From: an uncultured Mycoplasmatota bacterium
GTDB taxonomy: Bacteria; Bacillota_I; Bacilli_A; RF39; UBA660
Length of the DNA stretch: 11,454 nt
Direction of reading: 5' to 3'
Assembly (NCBI GenBank): GCA_900553765.1
Contig: USET01000022.1
Location: 1 to 11,454, forward strand
The notes under the pieces are model-generated. The model searched no databases. It saw only the letters and a program-made list of their open reading frames with translations, and was not told where the DNA came from. The translations under genes and the position numbers were made by a program. Positions 1-6,901 of the stretch are shown in pieces. Positions within the stretch are counted from its first letter, which is position 1; each line of letters begins with the position of its first letter.

Positions 1-1202
1 CGGATAAAATCATCGCCGTTACTGGATCCTCTGGAAAAGGAAGTATTTCCTCTACAGTCGCCGAGATATATCGCAAGCTAGGATATCGTGTTGCTCACAA
101 TGTAGCAGGATCTAATCTTACTTACGGGATTGCGACTCTCCTTTTGCAATACTGTTCTATCTTTGGGAAACTAAAATGCGACGTACTCGTCTTTGAAATT
201 GATGAACGATATGCAAAATACGTATTTCCAGATATCAAGCCGACGCACGTATTGATCTCAAATATCAGCCGTGATCAACCTCCACGTCAAGGACACTTTG
301 ATTTCGTCTATGAAGAAATCAAAAGCGCACTTTCTAAAGAAATGCACTTAATTTTAAATGCCGATGATCCGATGCTACAAATCTTTAATCTCGAAAATGA
401 ATTTCAAGTGACTTATTATTCCATGGACCAAAATCAATATAGCTATCCAAAATCAAAATTTAAAAACTTAAATATTACCCATTGTCCTGTTTGTCATCAT
501 AAATTAATTTACGATTACTATCATTTTGAGACACTCGGACATTATCACTGCAGTCATTGTAAATTTCAAACACCGAAAGCAAAATATCATATTACCAATC
601 TCGACTTTGATACTCCAGCAATGACGATCAATGAAAAGTATGTAATTCAACTTCCATACGATATGCTTTACTGTGCCTATAATACACTCGCAGCTTTCAC
701 AATCGTAGCGACAACAGAAAAACAAGAGGAAAAAATTGCAACTTATTTAAATGCACTCAATGTGAAACAAAAAAATCATTTACATACAACTTTTCAAAAT
801 CGCAATGTCTATATTTTGAACAATAAAAACGAAAATGCGACAACCTTTAATCAATCTATCTTGTTTACCGATCGTCACACTGAAAAAAAGACGCTCGTCA
901 TCGGATGGAAAGAAATCAGTAGAAGATATCAATTTGACGATCTATCATGGTTATACGATGTCGATTTTGAACTATTTGCACGACACGATATCGATACTGT
1001 AATCTGCATCGGTTTGCATCGCTACGATATTGCAACGAGAATGAAATATGCCGGAATCGACGAGAAAAAGATTAAAACGTTTGAATCTCTCGAAGGTGTA
1101 ACTGCCTGTCTCGCAAAAACAAAAGGAGATATTTTTGCTATATTGAATTTCGATCTCGTTTTACCGTTTCAAGAAATCTTAAAAGAAGGTGATTCAAAAT
1201 GA
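1..1202 (+). CDS. murT: MurT-like Mur ligase (lipid II isoglutaminyl synthase, synthetase subunit), 5' truncated by window edge
   Basis: MurT is the ATP-dependent Mur-ligase subunit that works with GatD to amidate the D-Glu of lipid II at the cytoplasmic membrane face. The frame is open to base 1; the TTG at 144 is internal, because strong MurT sequence lies before it. Seen: a P-loop (GSSGKGSIS, bases 24-50), then HNVAGSNLTYGIATLLL, FEIDERYAKYVFPDIKP, SNISRDQPPR and LNADDP. A four-Cys zinc ribbon follows (CPVC at 483-494, CSHC at 549-560), then YNTLAAF and a C-terminal DUF1727-type domain with DDLSWLYDVDFE. That last motif probably holds the Asp which in the Staphylococcus enzyme completes the GatD triad. 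399 residues are visible, so about 40-50 are missing. Odd: the usual GTNGKTT P-loop reads GSSGKGS, and the usual KNP motif reads NKNEN. The gene overlaps the gatD-like gene by 4 bases (ATGA), so the two are translationally coupled. Confidence 0.88.
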   Translation, partial: DKIIAVTGSSGKGSISSTVAEIYRKLGYRVAHNVAGSNLTYGIATLLLQYCSIFGKLKCDVLVFEIDERYAKYVFPDIKPTHVLISNISRDQPPRQGHFDFVYEEIKSALSKEMHLILNADDPMLQIFNLENEFQVTYYSMDQNQYSYPKSKFKNLNITHCPVCHHKLIYDYYHFETLGHYHCSHCKFQTPKAKYHITNLDFDTPAMTINEKYVIQLPYDMLYCAYNTLAAFTIVATTEKQEEKIATYLNALNVKQKNHLHTTFQNRNVYILNNKNENATTFNQSILFTDRHTEKKTLVIGWKEISRRYQFDDLSWLYDVDFELFARHDIDTVICIGLHRYDIATRMKYAGIDEKKIKTFESLEGVTACLAKTKGDIFAILNFDLVLPFQEILKEGDSK

Positions 1203-1921
1203 AATTTGTAATCGCACACTTATATTACGATCTCATGAACTTGTATGGAGAAAGTGGAAATGTCATCGCACTTCAAAAAGCATTAGAACAACTAGGAATT
1301 GATGTTTCTATTGAATTCATCACGATCGATGATGAGATCGACTTTTCAAAATATGATCTTATATATATTGGAGCTGGTACTGAAAAAAATCAATTACTCG
1401 CACTAGAACATCTTCTCTCTTACAAAGAAGAGCTATGGAAACGAATGTCTCATCTTTCATTCTTCGTAACAGGTAATGCCATCGAACTATTCGGAAGGGA
1501 AATTATCGACGAACACCAAGTTTCTTACCCTGCTCTATCTTTCTTTCCTTTCCGAGCAGAGCGAAAAAATATACGCATTGTCGATGAAGTCGTTGCTACA
1601 TGCGATTTTCTAAAAACACCAGTCATTGGCTTTCAAAATCAAAAAAGTGTCATCGAGCACTTGAAAAATCCAATCTTTCAAGTACGACAAGGTGTGGGAA
1701 GTTCTCCTAATACAAAATACGATGGAATTATGACAAAACAATTTTTCGGAACTTATTTCATTGGACCTATCTTGATCAGAAACCCTCACCTTCTTACATA
1801 TTATGTAAAACAACTAGTCAAGAAAAAAGATCCTGAATTTAAAATGAAACGACTCAATCTAACATTTGAAAAAAAAGCATACGAAGAACACTTAAAGCAA
1901 TTAGAACTAACAGAAAAATGA
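1199..1921 (+). CDS. gatD: GatD-like class I glutamine amidotransferase-fold protein lacking the catalytic Cys and His
   Basis: GatD normally hydrolyses glutamine and passes ammonia to MurT. Family marks are seen along the whole 240 residues: LYYDLMNLYGESGNVIAL at the N-terminus, DLIYIGAGTEKNQ, VIGFQNQ, and FFGTYFIGPILIRNP near the C-terminus, plus normal length and linkage to murT. The nucleophile motif, ICGGYQxLG in canonical GatD, is here VTGNAIELFG (residues 90-99) with no Cys. The catalytic His of GTYLHGPIL is Ile188. The only Cys I see in the central region is in the ATCDF segment, far from the nucleophile elbow. Glutaminase activity is therefore not expected. It may be a structural partner of MurT, may let MurT use free ammonia, or may have another role. 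The start ATG has AAGGTGAT at 1186-1193, five bases upstream. The TGA stop lies inside a terminator hairpin. Fold and pairing are confident; function is not. Confidence 0.85.
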   Translation: MKFVIAHLYYDLMNLYGESGNVIALQKALEQLGIDVSIEFITIDDEIDFSKYDLIYIGAGTEKNQLLALEHLLSYKEELWKRMSHLSFFVTGNAIELFGREIIDEHQVSYPALSFFPFRAERKNIRIVDEVVATCDFLKTPVIGFQNQKSVIEHLKNPIFQVRQGVGSSPNTKYDGIMTKQFFGTYFIGPILIRNPHLLTYYVKQLVKKKDPEFKMKRLNLTFEKKAYEEHLKQLELTEK

Positions 1922-1941
1922 CAGATCACTGTCATTTTTTT
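1914..1941. terminator. Bidirectional intrinsic terminator between convergent genes
   Basis: A perfect inverted repeat, AAAAATGACAG (1914-1924), loop ATCA, CTGTCATTTTT (1929-1939), extends into more T's to 1941. The A-run on one side and T-run on the other make it work for both strands: murT-gatD transcription (+) and the lipoprotein gene (-). It contains the gatD-like TGA stop (1919-1921) and ends two bases before the lipoprotein stop codon (1944-1946). Confidence 0.9.
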
Positions 1942-1943
1942 CT

Positions 1944-2531
1944 TTACTCAAACTCATTCATAATTTCATTATACGTAAGATTTTTATTACAGTTTACGCT
2001 AAATAATGTCTCCCCATCTTTAGAAACACCAAAATTTAAATCACTGTCATGCTTACTAGAAAATCTAGAAAATGGAACATATTTCATTAATTCATCATTC
2101 ATATCTATCACGTATTGAGCTAGCTCTTCGTTTGATGCAAATTCTTCTACGTTAAAATTACACCAAATTCCTCGACAATGTGCTTTCTCGTACTGATCTT
2201 GATATTTTTCAATCGCTTTTTCTATGTAATTATCTATAAGATTATATGCACACGAGTTCCATAGATCAGTAACCAATACTTCCGACACATCAAACTCTAT
2301 TTGCGTATCACGAGAACGGACTCGCGTAATATAACTATCGTGAGACAACTTTTTACTAGGGTAACACGCGATCTTCGTGTTCTCCCGACTTACAACCGTA
2401 AATTCTTCCCCAGGATATGTTTCCTCTAAATAAGATAAAACTTCTTTCTCCGTATAAGGCTTACTTCCTATACATCCTGTCATCACTAAAGTGAAACATA
2501 ACATAAATCCTAGCAATAGCTTTCGTTTCAT
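1944..2531 (-). CDS. Putative lipoprotein of unknown function
   Basis: This is a 195-residue protein I do not recognise. Its N-terminus is a lipoprotein signal: MKRK, a hydrophobic stretch LLLGFMLCFTLVM, then the lipobox MTGC with Cys20 as the predicted lipidated residue. It should therefore be anchored on the outer face of the membrane. The mature part is polar and charged. It has five further Cys: KIACYP, NSCAYN, AHCRGIWC (two) and VNCNK. The region SYLEETYPGEEFTVVSRE resembles the start of small alpha/beta domains found in many Firmicutes lipoproteins, but no named family is supported. The start is set by AGGAG at 2538-2542, six bases before the ATG. It has its own likely promoter and sits alone between pheT and the convergent gatD-like gene. 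Confidence 0.85.
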   Translation of the reverse strand: MKRKLLLGFMLCFTLVMTGCIGSKPYTEKEVLSYLEETYPGEEFTVVSRENTKIACYPSKKLSHDSYITRVRSRDTQIEFDVSEVLVTDLWNSCAYNLIDNYIEKAIEKYQDQYEKAHCRGIWCNFNVEEFASNEELAQYVIDMNDELMKYVPFSRFSSKHDSDLNFGVSKDGETLFSVNCNKNLTYNEIMNEFE

Positions 2532-2560
2532 ATATCTCTCCTACTTTCAAATTCAATTTT

Positions 2561-2590
2561 ATTATACATCATGCGATAAAAAAACAAATA
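2561..2590 (-). promoter_or_regulatory. Likely promoter of the lipoprotein gene
   Basis: Read on the minus strand, a perfect TATAAT lies at 2561-2566, about 30 bases upstream of the lipoprotein ATG. The -35 is weak (TTGTTT-like, about 15 bases upstream) and merges with the T-tract of the pheT terminator. The perfect -10 and the preceding terminator support an independent transcription unit. Confidence 0.5.
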
Positions 2591-2610
2591 AGTGATTGAC
2601 ACCTATTTGT
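2578..2610 (-). terminator. pheT: Intrinsic terminator of pheST, overlapping the pheT stop codon
   Basis: On the minus strand ACAAATA pairs with TATTTGT (2604-2610 with 2584-2590), followed by one mismatch and a further GTG/CAC inner stem around a five-base loop. Seven T's follow at once (A-run 2578-2584 on the plus strand). The pheT TAG stop (2603-2605) is inside the 5' arm. Confidence 0.85.
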
Positions 2611-5011
2611 CTCTTAATACCGCACCTAATTTATGTTCTACGTCGCTAATAATCTTATTAAATATCTTCATAACCTCATCATCTTGTAGTGTCTTATTCG
2701 GATCTTGGAACGTAAGTGAGAAGGCAATTGATTTTTCATCTTGACCTACATTTTCTCCAACGTACACATCAAAGACATGAATATCTGTAAGTAATCTTCC
2801 ACCACTTTTTTTAATCTGGGCTAAAAGTTCTTCTGCAGGTACTTTCTTAGATACAACGAATGCCATATCTTTCGTTACGCTTGGATACTTAGAGATTTCT
2901 TTAAACTTGATTGGTTTGATCTTTTTAGAAGCTAGTTTTTTCAAACTAAATTCAGCTACGTATAGTTCATCTTTCATAACGCTTAGATCGTGATCAGAAA
3001 AATGATCCTGCCCTTCGACCAGAATGGCTCCGATCACACCTACTTCTTCTCGATCTAATAAGATTTTAGCACTCATTCCTGGATGTAAATCTGGAGTTGC
3101 TTCTTTTACAAATGTATAGCGATTTTTAAGTCCCATATAATCGAAAATATCTTCGACGATTCCTTTGATTAAATAAAAATCAACTTTCATCTTTGCTCCC
3201 TGCCATGTTGGTGTTAGATAATTTCCCATCATAGCAATAGAAACTAACGTATCTTCTTCCTCTTCGTTAAAATAAGTATTTGCTATTTCATAGAGACATA
3301 CATCTTTTGTTCCTCTTGCCTTATTATATTCTACAGTCTTCACCAAAGATGGTAAAAGTGTTTGACGAATAATTGACTTATCAGTTGACATTGGTCTTAA
3401 TAAAGCAATTGGCGTTTGATGATGATAACGGAATAACTGATCTTCCTCTGGACTAATAAGAGTATACGTTCTCGCTTCGTTAAGTCCTAGACTTCTAAGT
3501 CTCTTACTTACCAATTTTCGATCCGCTACAAGTCCAATATATCTTCCTGGTCTACCTTCTCCCGTTGGCAATTTAGATTCGATATGATCGTATCCATATA
3601 GTCTTCCAATTTCTTCAGCCAAATCTGATACATGTGCCTCTACATCTAATCGTCTATTTGGAATGGTAACATGGAATTCATCTTTATTGACTTCGTATTC
3701 AAACCCTAATCCATCTAATGATTTTAGTGCATCTTGTTTTGTTAATTCCATTCCTAAAAGATCGTTTACTTGTGTTAATGTAAATGTTACTTCTTTTGGT
3801 GTCTTATCCATTACGTCGTGTGTCATTGTTCCAGATAGTACTTTCGCATCAGCATACTTCTCTAACAAATGACAAGCACGTTCGATTGCCATCGTACAAT
3901 ATTCGTAGTTAAGTCCCTTTTCATATCTTAAAGATGCCTCACTGCGAAGTTCATGATTGATCGATGTATACCGTACATGATAAGAATCAAAAATAGCACT
4001 CTCAATTACAATAGACTTTGTATTTTCATCGATTCCAGAATTTAATCCTCCCATGACACCTGCGATACAAACTGGCTTTTTACCATCCGTAATAATGATA
4101 TCATCTTTTGAAAGCGTTCTCTCTTTTCCATCTAATGTAACGATCTTCTCTTGATCTTCTGCCATGCGAACTAAAATAGTATCTCCTAATTTATCACGAT
4201 CGAAGAAGTGTAATGGTTGTCCGTATTCTAACATAACATAGTTTGAAATATCAACAACGTTATTGATAGAACGCATTCCAGCAACTTCCAAACGATGTTT
4301 AATAAATTCTGGACTTGGTCCAATTTTTACATCGCTTACAATCTTCGCATTGTACATCGGACAATTATCTGTTTCAATCTTCAGATTTAACTTTCCATCG
4401 ATCGTATCTTTTACTGGATGTGTTGTAACATCTGGTAACGTTACTTTTTGACCTAATACTGCAGCAACTTCATAACTAAATGGGATATGGTTGTTACAGT
4501 CACTACGATTTGGATTTAAATCTAACGTATAACATGTATCATCCCATCCAAAGTGTTTACAAACATCAACACCAACTGGAGTTGATGGATCTAATTCTTC
4601 AATTCCCCTGTTGTAACTTTCTTCTGTCTTTTCCTCTAATCCAAGTTCAAATAAAGCACAGATCATTCCATTTGACTCTACACCACGAATCTTACTTGCC
4701 TTAATTTCAAAATTACCCGGTAAGATAGCGCCTGGAAGAGCAACGATAACTTTAGTCCCTGCACGTACATTACTTGCACCACAGACGATTTGCTCGTTAT
4801 GATCTCCAACATTTACCTGACATACTTTCAAGTGATCACTATCCGGATGCATTTCACATGTCATTACTTCTCCTGTTACCAAGTTTGGAATATATTTGCT
4901 CTCTACTTGTTCAATATTAATTCCAGCACGCGTAATCTTATCAGCAACTTCTTTTAAATCCGCATCTTTATAATCGACATAATCACGTACCCAATTCATA
5001 CTAATCGCCAT
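2603..5011 (-). CDS. pheT: Phenylalanine--tRNA ligase beta subunit
   Basis: PheT pairs with PheS in an alpha2beta2 enzyme that charges tRNA-Phe; the beta subunit binds tRNA and edits mischarged Tyr. The 802 residues match the full bacterial length. Domains in order: N-terminal MNWVRDYVD; an EMAP-type tRNA-binding OB fold at about 40-150 (HPDSDHLKVCQVNVG, CGASNV, KIRGVESNGMIC); the B3/B4 editing domain at about 210-385 (NNVVDISNYVMLEYGQPLH); B5 at about 405-475; a catalytic-like core with KRLRSLGLNEARTYTLISPE; and the C-terminal FDX-ACB anticodon-binding domain at about 705-800 (KYPSVTKDMAFVV). The first ATG is chosen over Met5 because AGGAGG (5021-5026) is nine bases from it. One base separates it from the pheS stop, so the SD lies inside pheS and translation is coupled. 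Confidence 0.98.
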   Translation of the reverse strand: MAISMNWVRDYVDYKDADLKEVADKITRAGINIEQVESKYIPNLVTGEVMTCEMHPDSDHLKVCQVNVGDHNEQIVCGASNVRAGTKVIVALPGAILPGNFEIKASKIRGVESNGMICALFELGLEEKTEESYNRGIEELDPSTPVGVDVCKHFGWDDTCYTLDLNPNRSDCNNHIPFSYEVAAVLGQKVTLPDVTTHPVKDTIDGKLNLKIETDNCPMYNAKIVSDVKIGPSPEFIKHRLEVAGMRSINNVVDISNYVMLEYGQPLHFFDRDKLGDTILVRMAEDQEKIVTLDGKERTLSKDDIIITDGKKPVCIAGVMGGLNSGIDENTKSIVIESAIFDSYHVRYTSINHELRSEASLRYEKGLNYEYCTMAIERACHLLEKYADAKVLSGTMTHDVMDKTPKEVTFTLTQVNDLLGMELTKQDALKSLDGLGFEYEVNKDEFHVTIPNRRLDVEAHVSDLAEEIGRLYGYDHIESKLPTGEGRPGRYIGLVADRKLVSKRLRSLGLNEARTYTLISPEEDQLFRYHHQTPIALLRPMSTDKSIIRQTLLPSLVKTVEYNKARGTKDVCLYEIANTYFNEEEEDTLVSIAMMGNYLTPTWQGAKMKVDFYLIKGIVEDIFDYMGLKNRYTFVKEATPDLHPGMSAKILLDREEVGVIGAILVEGQDHFSDHDLSVMKDELYVAEFSLKKLASKKIKPIKFKEISKYPSVTKDMAFVVSKKVPAEELLAQIKKSGGRLLTDIHVFDVYVGENVGQDEKSIAFSLTFQDPNKTLQDDEVMKIFNKIISDVEHKLGAVLRDK

Positions 5012-5012
5012 A

Positions 5013-6059
5013 TTACTCTGCCTCCTTTCTGTTGAATGTATCTGTAACTCTTAGATCATTCGTATAGAATGTTCGAATATCAGTAATTCCATATTTCAAC
5101 ATTGCAAGACGTTCCATACCAAATCCAAATGCAAATCCAGTCCATTCTTTTGGATCGTATCCACCATTTTCTAGTACACGTGGGTGAACCATTCCAGCTC
5201 CACCAACTGTAATCCATCCAGTATGTTTACATAAAGGACAACCCTTTCCACCACAGTTGAAACATGAAATATCAAGTTCTACAGATGGTTCTGTAAATGG
5301 ATAGAAAGATGGACGGAATCTCGTTTCACGTTCTGTTCCAAATAGTTTTTTAGCAATGATATCGAAAGTTCCCTTAAGATCGGCAAGAGAAATATTCTTA
5401 TCGATCAAAAGTCCTTCCATCTGTGTAAATTGATGAGAATGTGTCGCATCATCATCATCTCTACGGTATGTCTTTCCTGGACATACGATACGAAGTGGTT
5501 CTTTTTCTTCGTTTGCTAACATCGTTCTTACCTGTACAGGAGAAGTTTGACTACGCAATAGTAACTCTTCCCCTTTCGTATAGAACGTATCCTGTGCATC
5601 ACGCGCTGGATGCCCCTTCGGTAAATTTAAAAGTTCGAAATTATAGTAATCTTTTTCGAGCTCAGGTCCTTCTACAACGTCGTATCCCATACTCAGGAAA
5701 AGCTCCTCTGATTCCTCGATCAATTTCTCTAAAATGTTTGGTGTTCCTACTGGAATCTTCGTTGCTGGTAAACTGATATCAATCTCTTCTTTTGATAGTT
5801 TCTCTTCTAATTCCTTCGCTTCTATCTTTGTACGTTGCTCATCGAATAAAGTACTAACAGTCTCTTTTAACTCATTAACGAGTTTTCCTGTCTCCTTCTT
5901 CTCTTCGATACTAAGATCTCTCATTCCAGCAAGAATCGCACTAATAGGTCCCTTCTTTCCTAGATATTCAACTTTTAAATCATTCCACTCTTTTATATTT
6001 TTAACTTCTTTTACTTTGGCTTCAATTTCTTTTTGTAATTGTTCAATCTTATCTTTCAT
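5013..6059 (-). CDS. pheS: Phenylalanine--tRNA ligase alpha subunit
   Basis: This is the catalytic alpha subunit that activates phenylalanine and transfers it to tRNA-Phe in the cytoplasm. Seen: an N-terminal coiled-coil tRNA-binding arm (about residues 1-85), then the class II core with YRRDDDDATHSHQFTQMEG, motif 2 region FRPSFYPFTEPS, a Cys cluster CFNCGGKGCPLC typical of some Firmicutes PheS, GAGMVHPRVLENGG, and motif 3 GFAFGFGMERLAML. I start it at the ATG at 6059 (348 residues, MKDKIEQLQ). A GTG three codons upstream (6066-6068) is also in frame, but it overlaps the AGGAG ribosome site at 6068-6072, which is correctly spaced (eight bases) for the ATG. It is controlled by the Phe T-box upstream and forms an operon with pheT. 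Confidence 0.97.
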   Translation of the reverse strand: MKDKIEQLQKEIEAKVKEVKNIKEWNDLKVEYLGKKGPISAILAGMRDLSIEEKKETGKLVNELKETVSTLFDEQRTKIEAKELEEKLSKEEIDISLPATKIPVGTPNILEKLIEESEELFLSMGYDVVEGPELEKDYYNFELLNLPKGHPARDAQDTFYTKGEELLLRSQTSPVQVRTMLANEEKEPLRIVCPGKTYRRDDDDATHSHQFTQMEGLLIDKNISLADLKGTFDIIAKKLFGTERETRFRPSFYPFTEPSVELDISCFNCGGKGCPLCKHTGWITVGGAGMVHPRVLENGGYDPKEWTGFAFGFGMERLAMLKYGITDIRTFYTNDLRVTDTFNRKEAE

Positions 6060-6067
6060 CCCATTCA

Positions 6068-6072
6068 CTCCT
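6068..6072 (-). promoter_or_regulatory. pheS: Ribosome-binding site that sets the pheS start
   Basis: AGGAG on the minus strand ends at the G of an in-frame GTG. Since the GTG sits within the SD it cannot be served by it, while the ATG at 6059 is eight bases away. This favours a 348-residue PheS. Confidence 0.8.
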
Positions 6073-6082
6073 ATTCTAATTC

Positions 6083-6114
6083 AAAAAAAATCACATCCAA
6101 TTAAGGACGTGATT
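6083..6114 (-). terminator. T-box-controlled terminator ahead of pheS
   Basis: On the minus strand AATCACGTCC (6105-6114) and GGATGTGATT (6089-6098) form a ten-pair stem with one G-U pair around loop TTAATT, followed by eight T's (6083-6090). It lies directly after the T-box sequence, the expected terminator/antiterminator switch. Confidence 0.93.
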
Positions 6115-6302
6115 GACGCGGTACCACCTTATTTTATATCGTAATCGATATACACTCAAAACTATAACGCGTTACCGGACATACTTTCATACACAGCTAG
6201 ACGGTGAATTCATAAAATTTGTCGTACCTGTTTTTCAGCACCACAGGCTCTCTAAAACGACATCCTTTTATTACTACTCCGTGTTCATCGCTTTTTAACT
6301 AT
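6083..6302 (-). promoter_or_regulatory. T-box riboswitch leader of pheST (Phe specifier UUC)
   Basis: This transcriptional T-box leader senses uncharged tRNA-Phe. On the minus strand, in order: GATGAACACGGAGTAGTA (Stem I base with the AGTA loop-E strand, 6271-6280 region); AGAGAG (6248-6253); an apical GGTGCTGAAAAA region; the specifier loop TGAATTCACC with UUC at 6206-6208 followed by A; then a linker and the conserved T-box AAGGTGGTACCGCGT (6116-6130). The UGGU bulge fits the NCCA end of a tRNA with discriminator A. A terminator follows. Uncharged tRNA-Phe should stabilise the antiterminator and switch on pheST. Confidence 0.95.
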
Positions 6303-6308
6303 AATTTG

Positions 6309-6336
6309 ATTATATCATAACTTTATAATTTTTCAA
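6309..6336 (-). promoter_or_regulatory. Promoter of the pheST T-box operon
   Basis: On the minus strand TTGAAA (-35, 6331-6336) and TATAAT (-10, 6309-6314) are 16 bases apart, with an extended TGA just before the -10. The predicted start, about 6302, is just before Stem I of the T-box. Confidence 0.88.
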
Positions 6337-6462
6337 GAGATTTTTTTATTTCGATTTTACACACGATAAAAACATTCATAATTTTTAATAGATTTTTCTC
6401 TTTCATCATATTCCAAAGAATCATTTATTTATTACATTTTGTTATTTTGTCCAAATATAAAC
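6337..6462. other. AT-rich intergenic stretch
   Basis: Between the pheST promoter and the pilin operon terminator the sequence is very AT-rich. I see no ORF with a ribosome site, no repeat and no RNA structure I can support. Confidence 0.6.
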
Positions 6463-6486
6463 AAAAAATGAGGTTATTACCTCATT
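6463..6486 (-). terminator. Intrinsic terminator of the pilin operon
   Basis: AATGAGGT / ACCTCATT (8 pairs, 6467-6474 with 6479-6486, loop TATT), followed on the minus strand by six T's. It lies two bases after the stop codon of the short pilin gene. Confidence 0.88.
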
Positions 6487-6488
6487 CC

Positions 6489-6893
6489 TTATTCATTTAC
6501 TTGTTTACACTCTGAAGGCTCATACAATTTTAGGTCGTATTTTAACATTTCTACTCCTGTACGATCCTCTACTGTAAATTTCAATACTTTGGTCAAACTG
6601 ATTTCTTGTCCACTATTTGCATCGATCAATGGTGCTTCTAATTCTCCGGCATCCGTTAGTTCTTTTAACGAAACACAAAAGGTATTCCCTGCATTTTGAT
6701 GATAAGTCGATTGATTCTTATCGAGATAGATTTCTCCTGCATGATAGAAAACTTCTATCGTTGCGGAAGAAATATTTCCTTTTGATTTATTCATCTGGTT
6801 GATGATTTGAGGGAGCGCAACGACGGATAATATTCCAATGATAATGATAACTCCCAACAATTCAATCAATGTAAATCCACTTTTTATTTTCAT
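6489..6893 (-). CDS. Type IV pilin-like protein (short paralog)
   Basis: This 134-residue prepilin has a class III signal, MKIKSG followed by FTLIELLGV: cleavage expected after Gly6, methylatable Phe at +1 and Glu at +5. A hydrophobic helix follows (to about residue 29), then an amphipathic helix (NQMNKSKGNISSATIEVFYHAGEIY in parts) and a small globular head. Cys73 (in FCVSL) and Cys129 (in PSEC) are at matching places in the neighbouring long pilin and could form the head disulfide common in type IV pilins. The whole protein is paralogous to the first 130 residues of the upstream gene. AGGTGAG (6897-6903) overlaps the upstream stop codon, so translation is coupled. No prepilin peptidase, ATPase or platform protein is in the window, so pilus, pseudopilus or competence roles cannot be told apart. 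Confidence 0.9.
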   Translation of the reverse strand: MKIKSGFTLIELLGVIIIIGILSVVALPQIINQMNKSKGNISSATIEVFYHAGEIYLDKNQSTYHQNAGNTFCVSLKELTDAGELEAPLIDANSGQEISLTKVLKFTVEDRTGVEMLKYDLKLYEPSECKQVNE

Positions 6894-6901
6894 AAACTCA
6901 C

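Noticed and set aside
144..1202. TTG at 144 as the start of the MurT gene
   Set aside because: The frame is open to base 1 and the upstream residues contain the Mur-ligase P-loop and the HNVAGSN motif, so the gene begins before the window.
1918..2118. 66-residue plus-strand ORF after the gatD-like gene
   Set aside because: It lies in the shared terminator and antisense to the lipoprotein gene, with no ribosome site.
6060..6068. GTG start at 6068 giving a 351-residue PheS
   Set aside because: The GTG overlaps the AGGAG ribosome site, which is correctly spaced for the ATG at 6059.
5441..6298. Three plus-strand ORFs opposite pheS and its leader
   Set aside because: They are antisense to pheS and the T-box, lack ribosome sites, and their translations look like non-coding frames.
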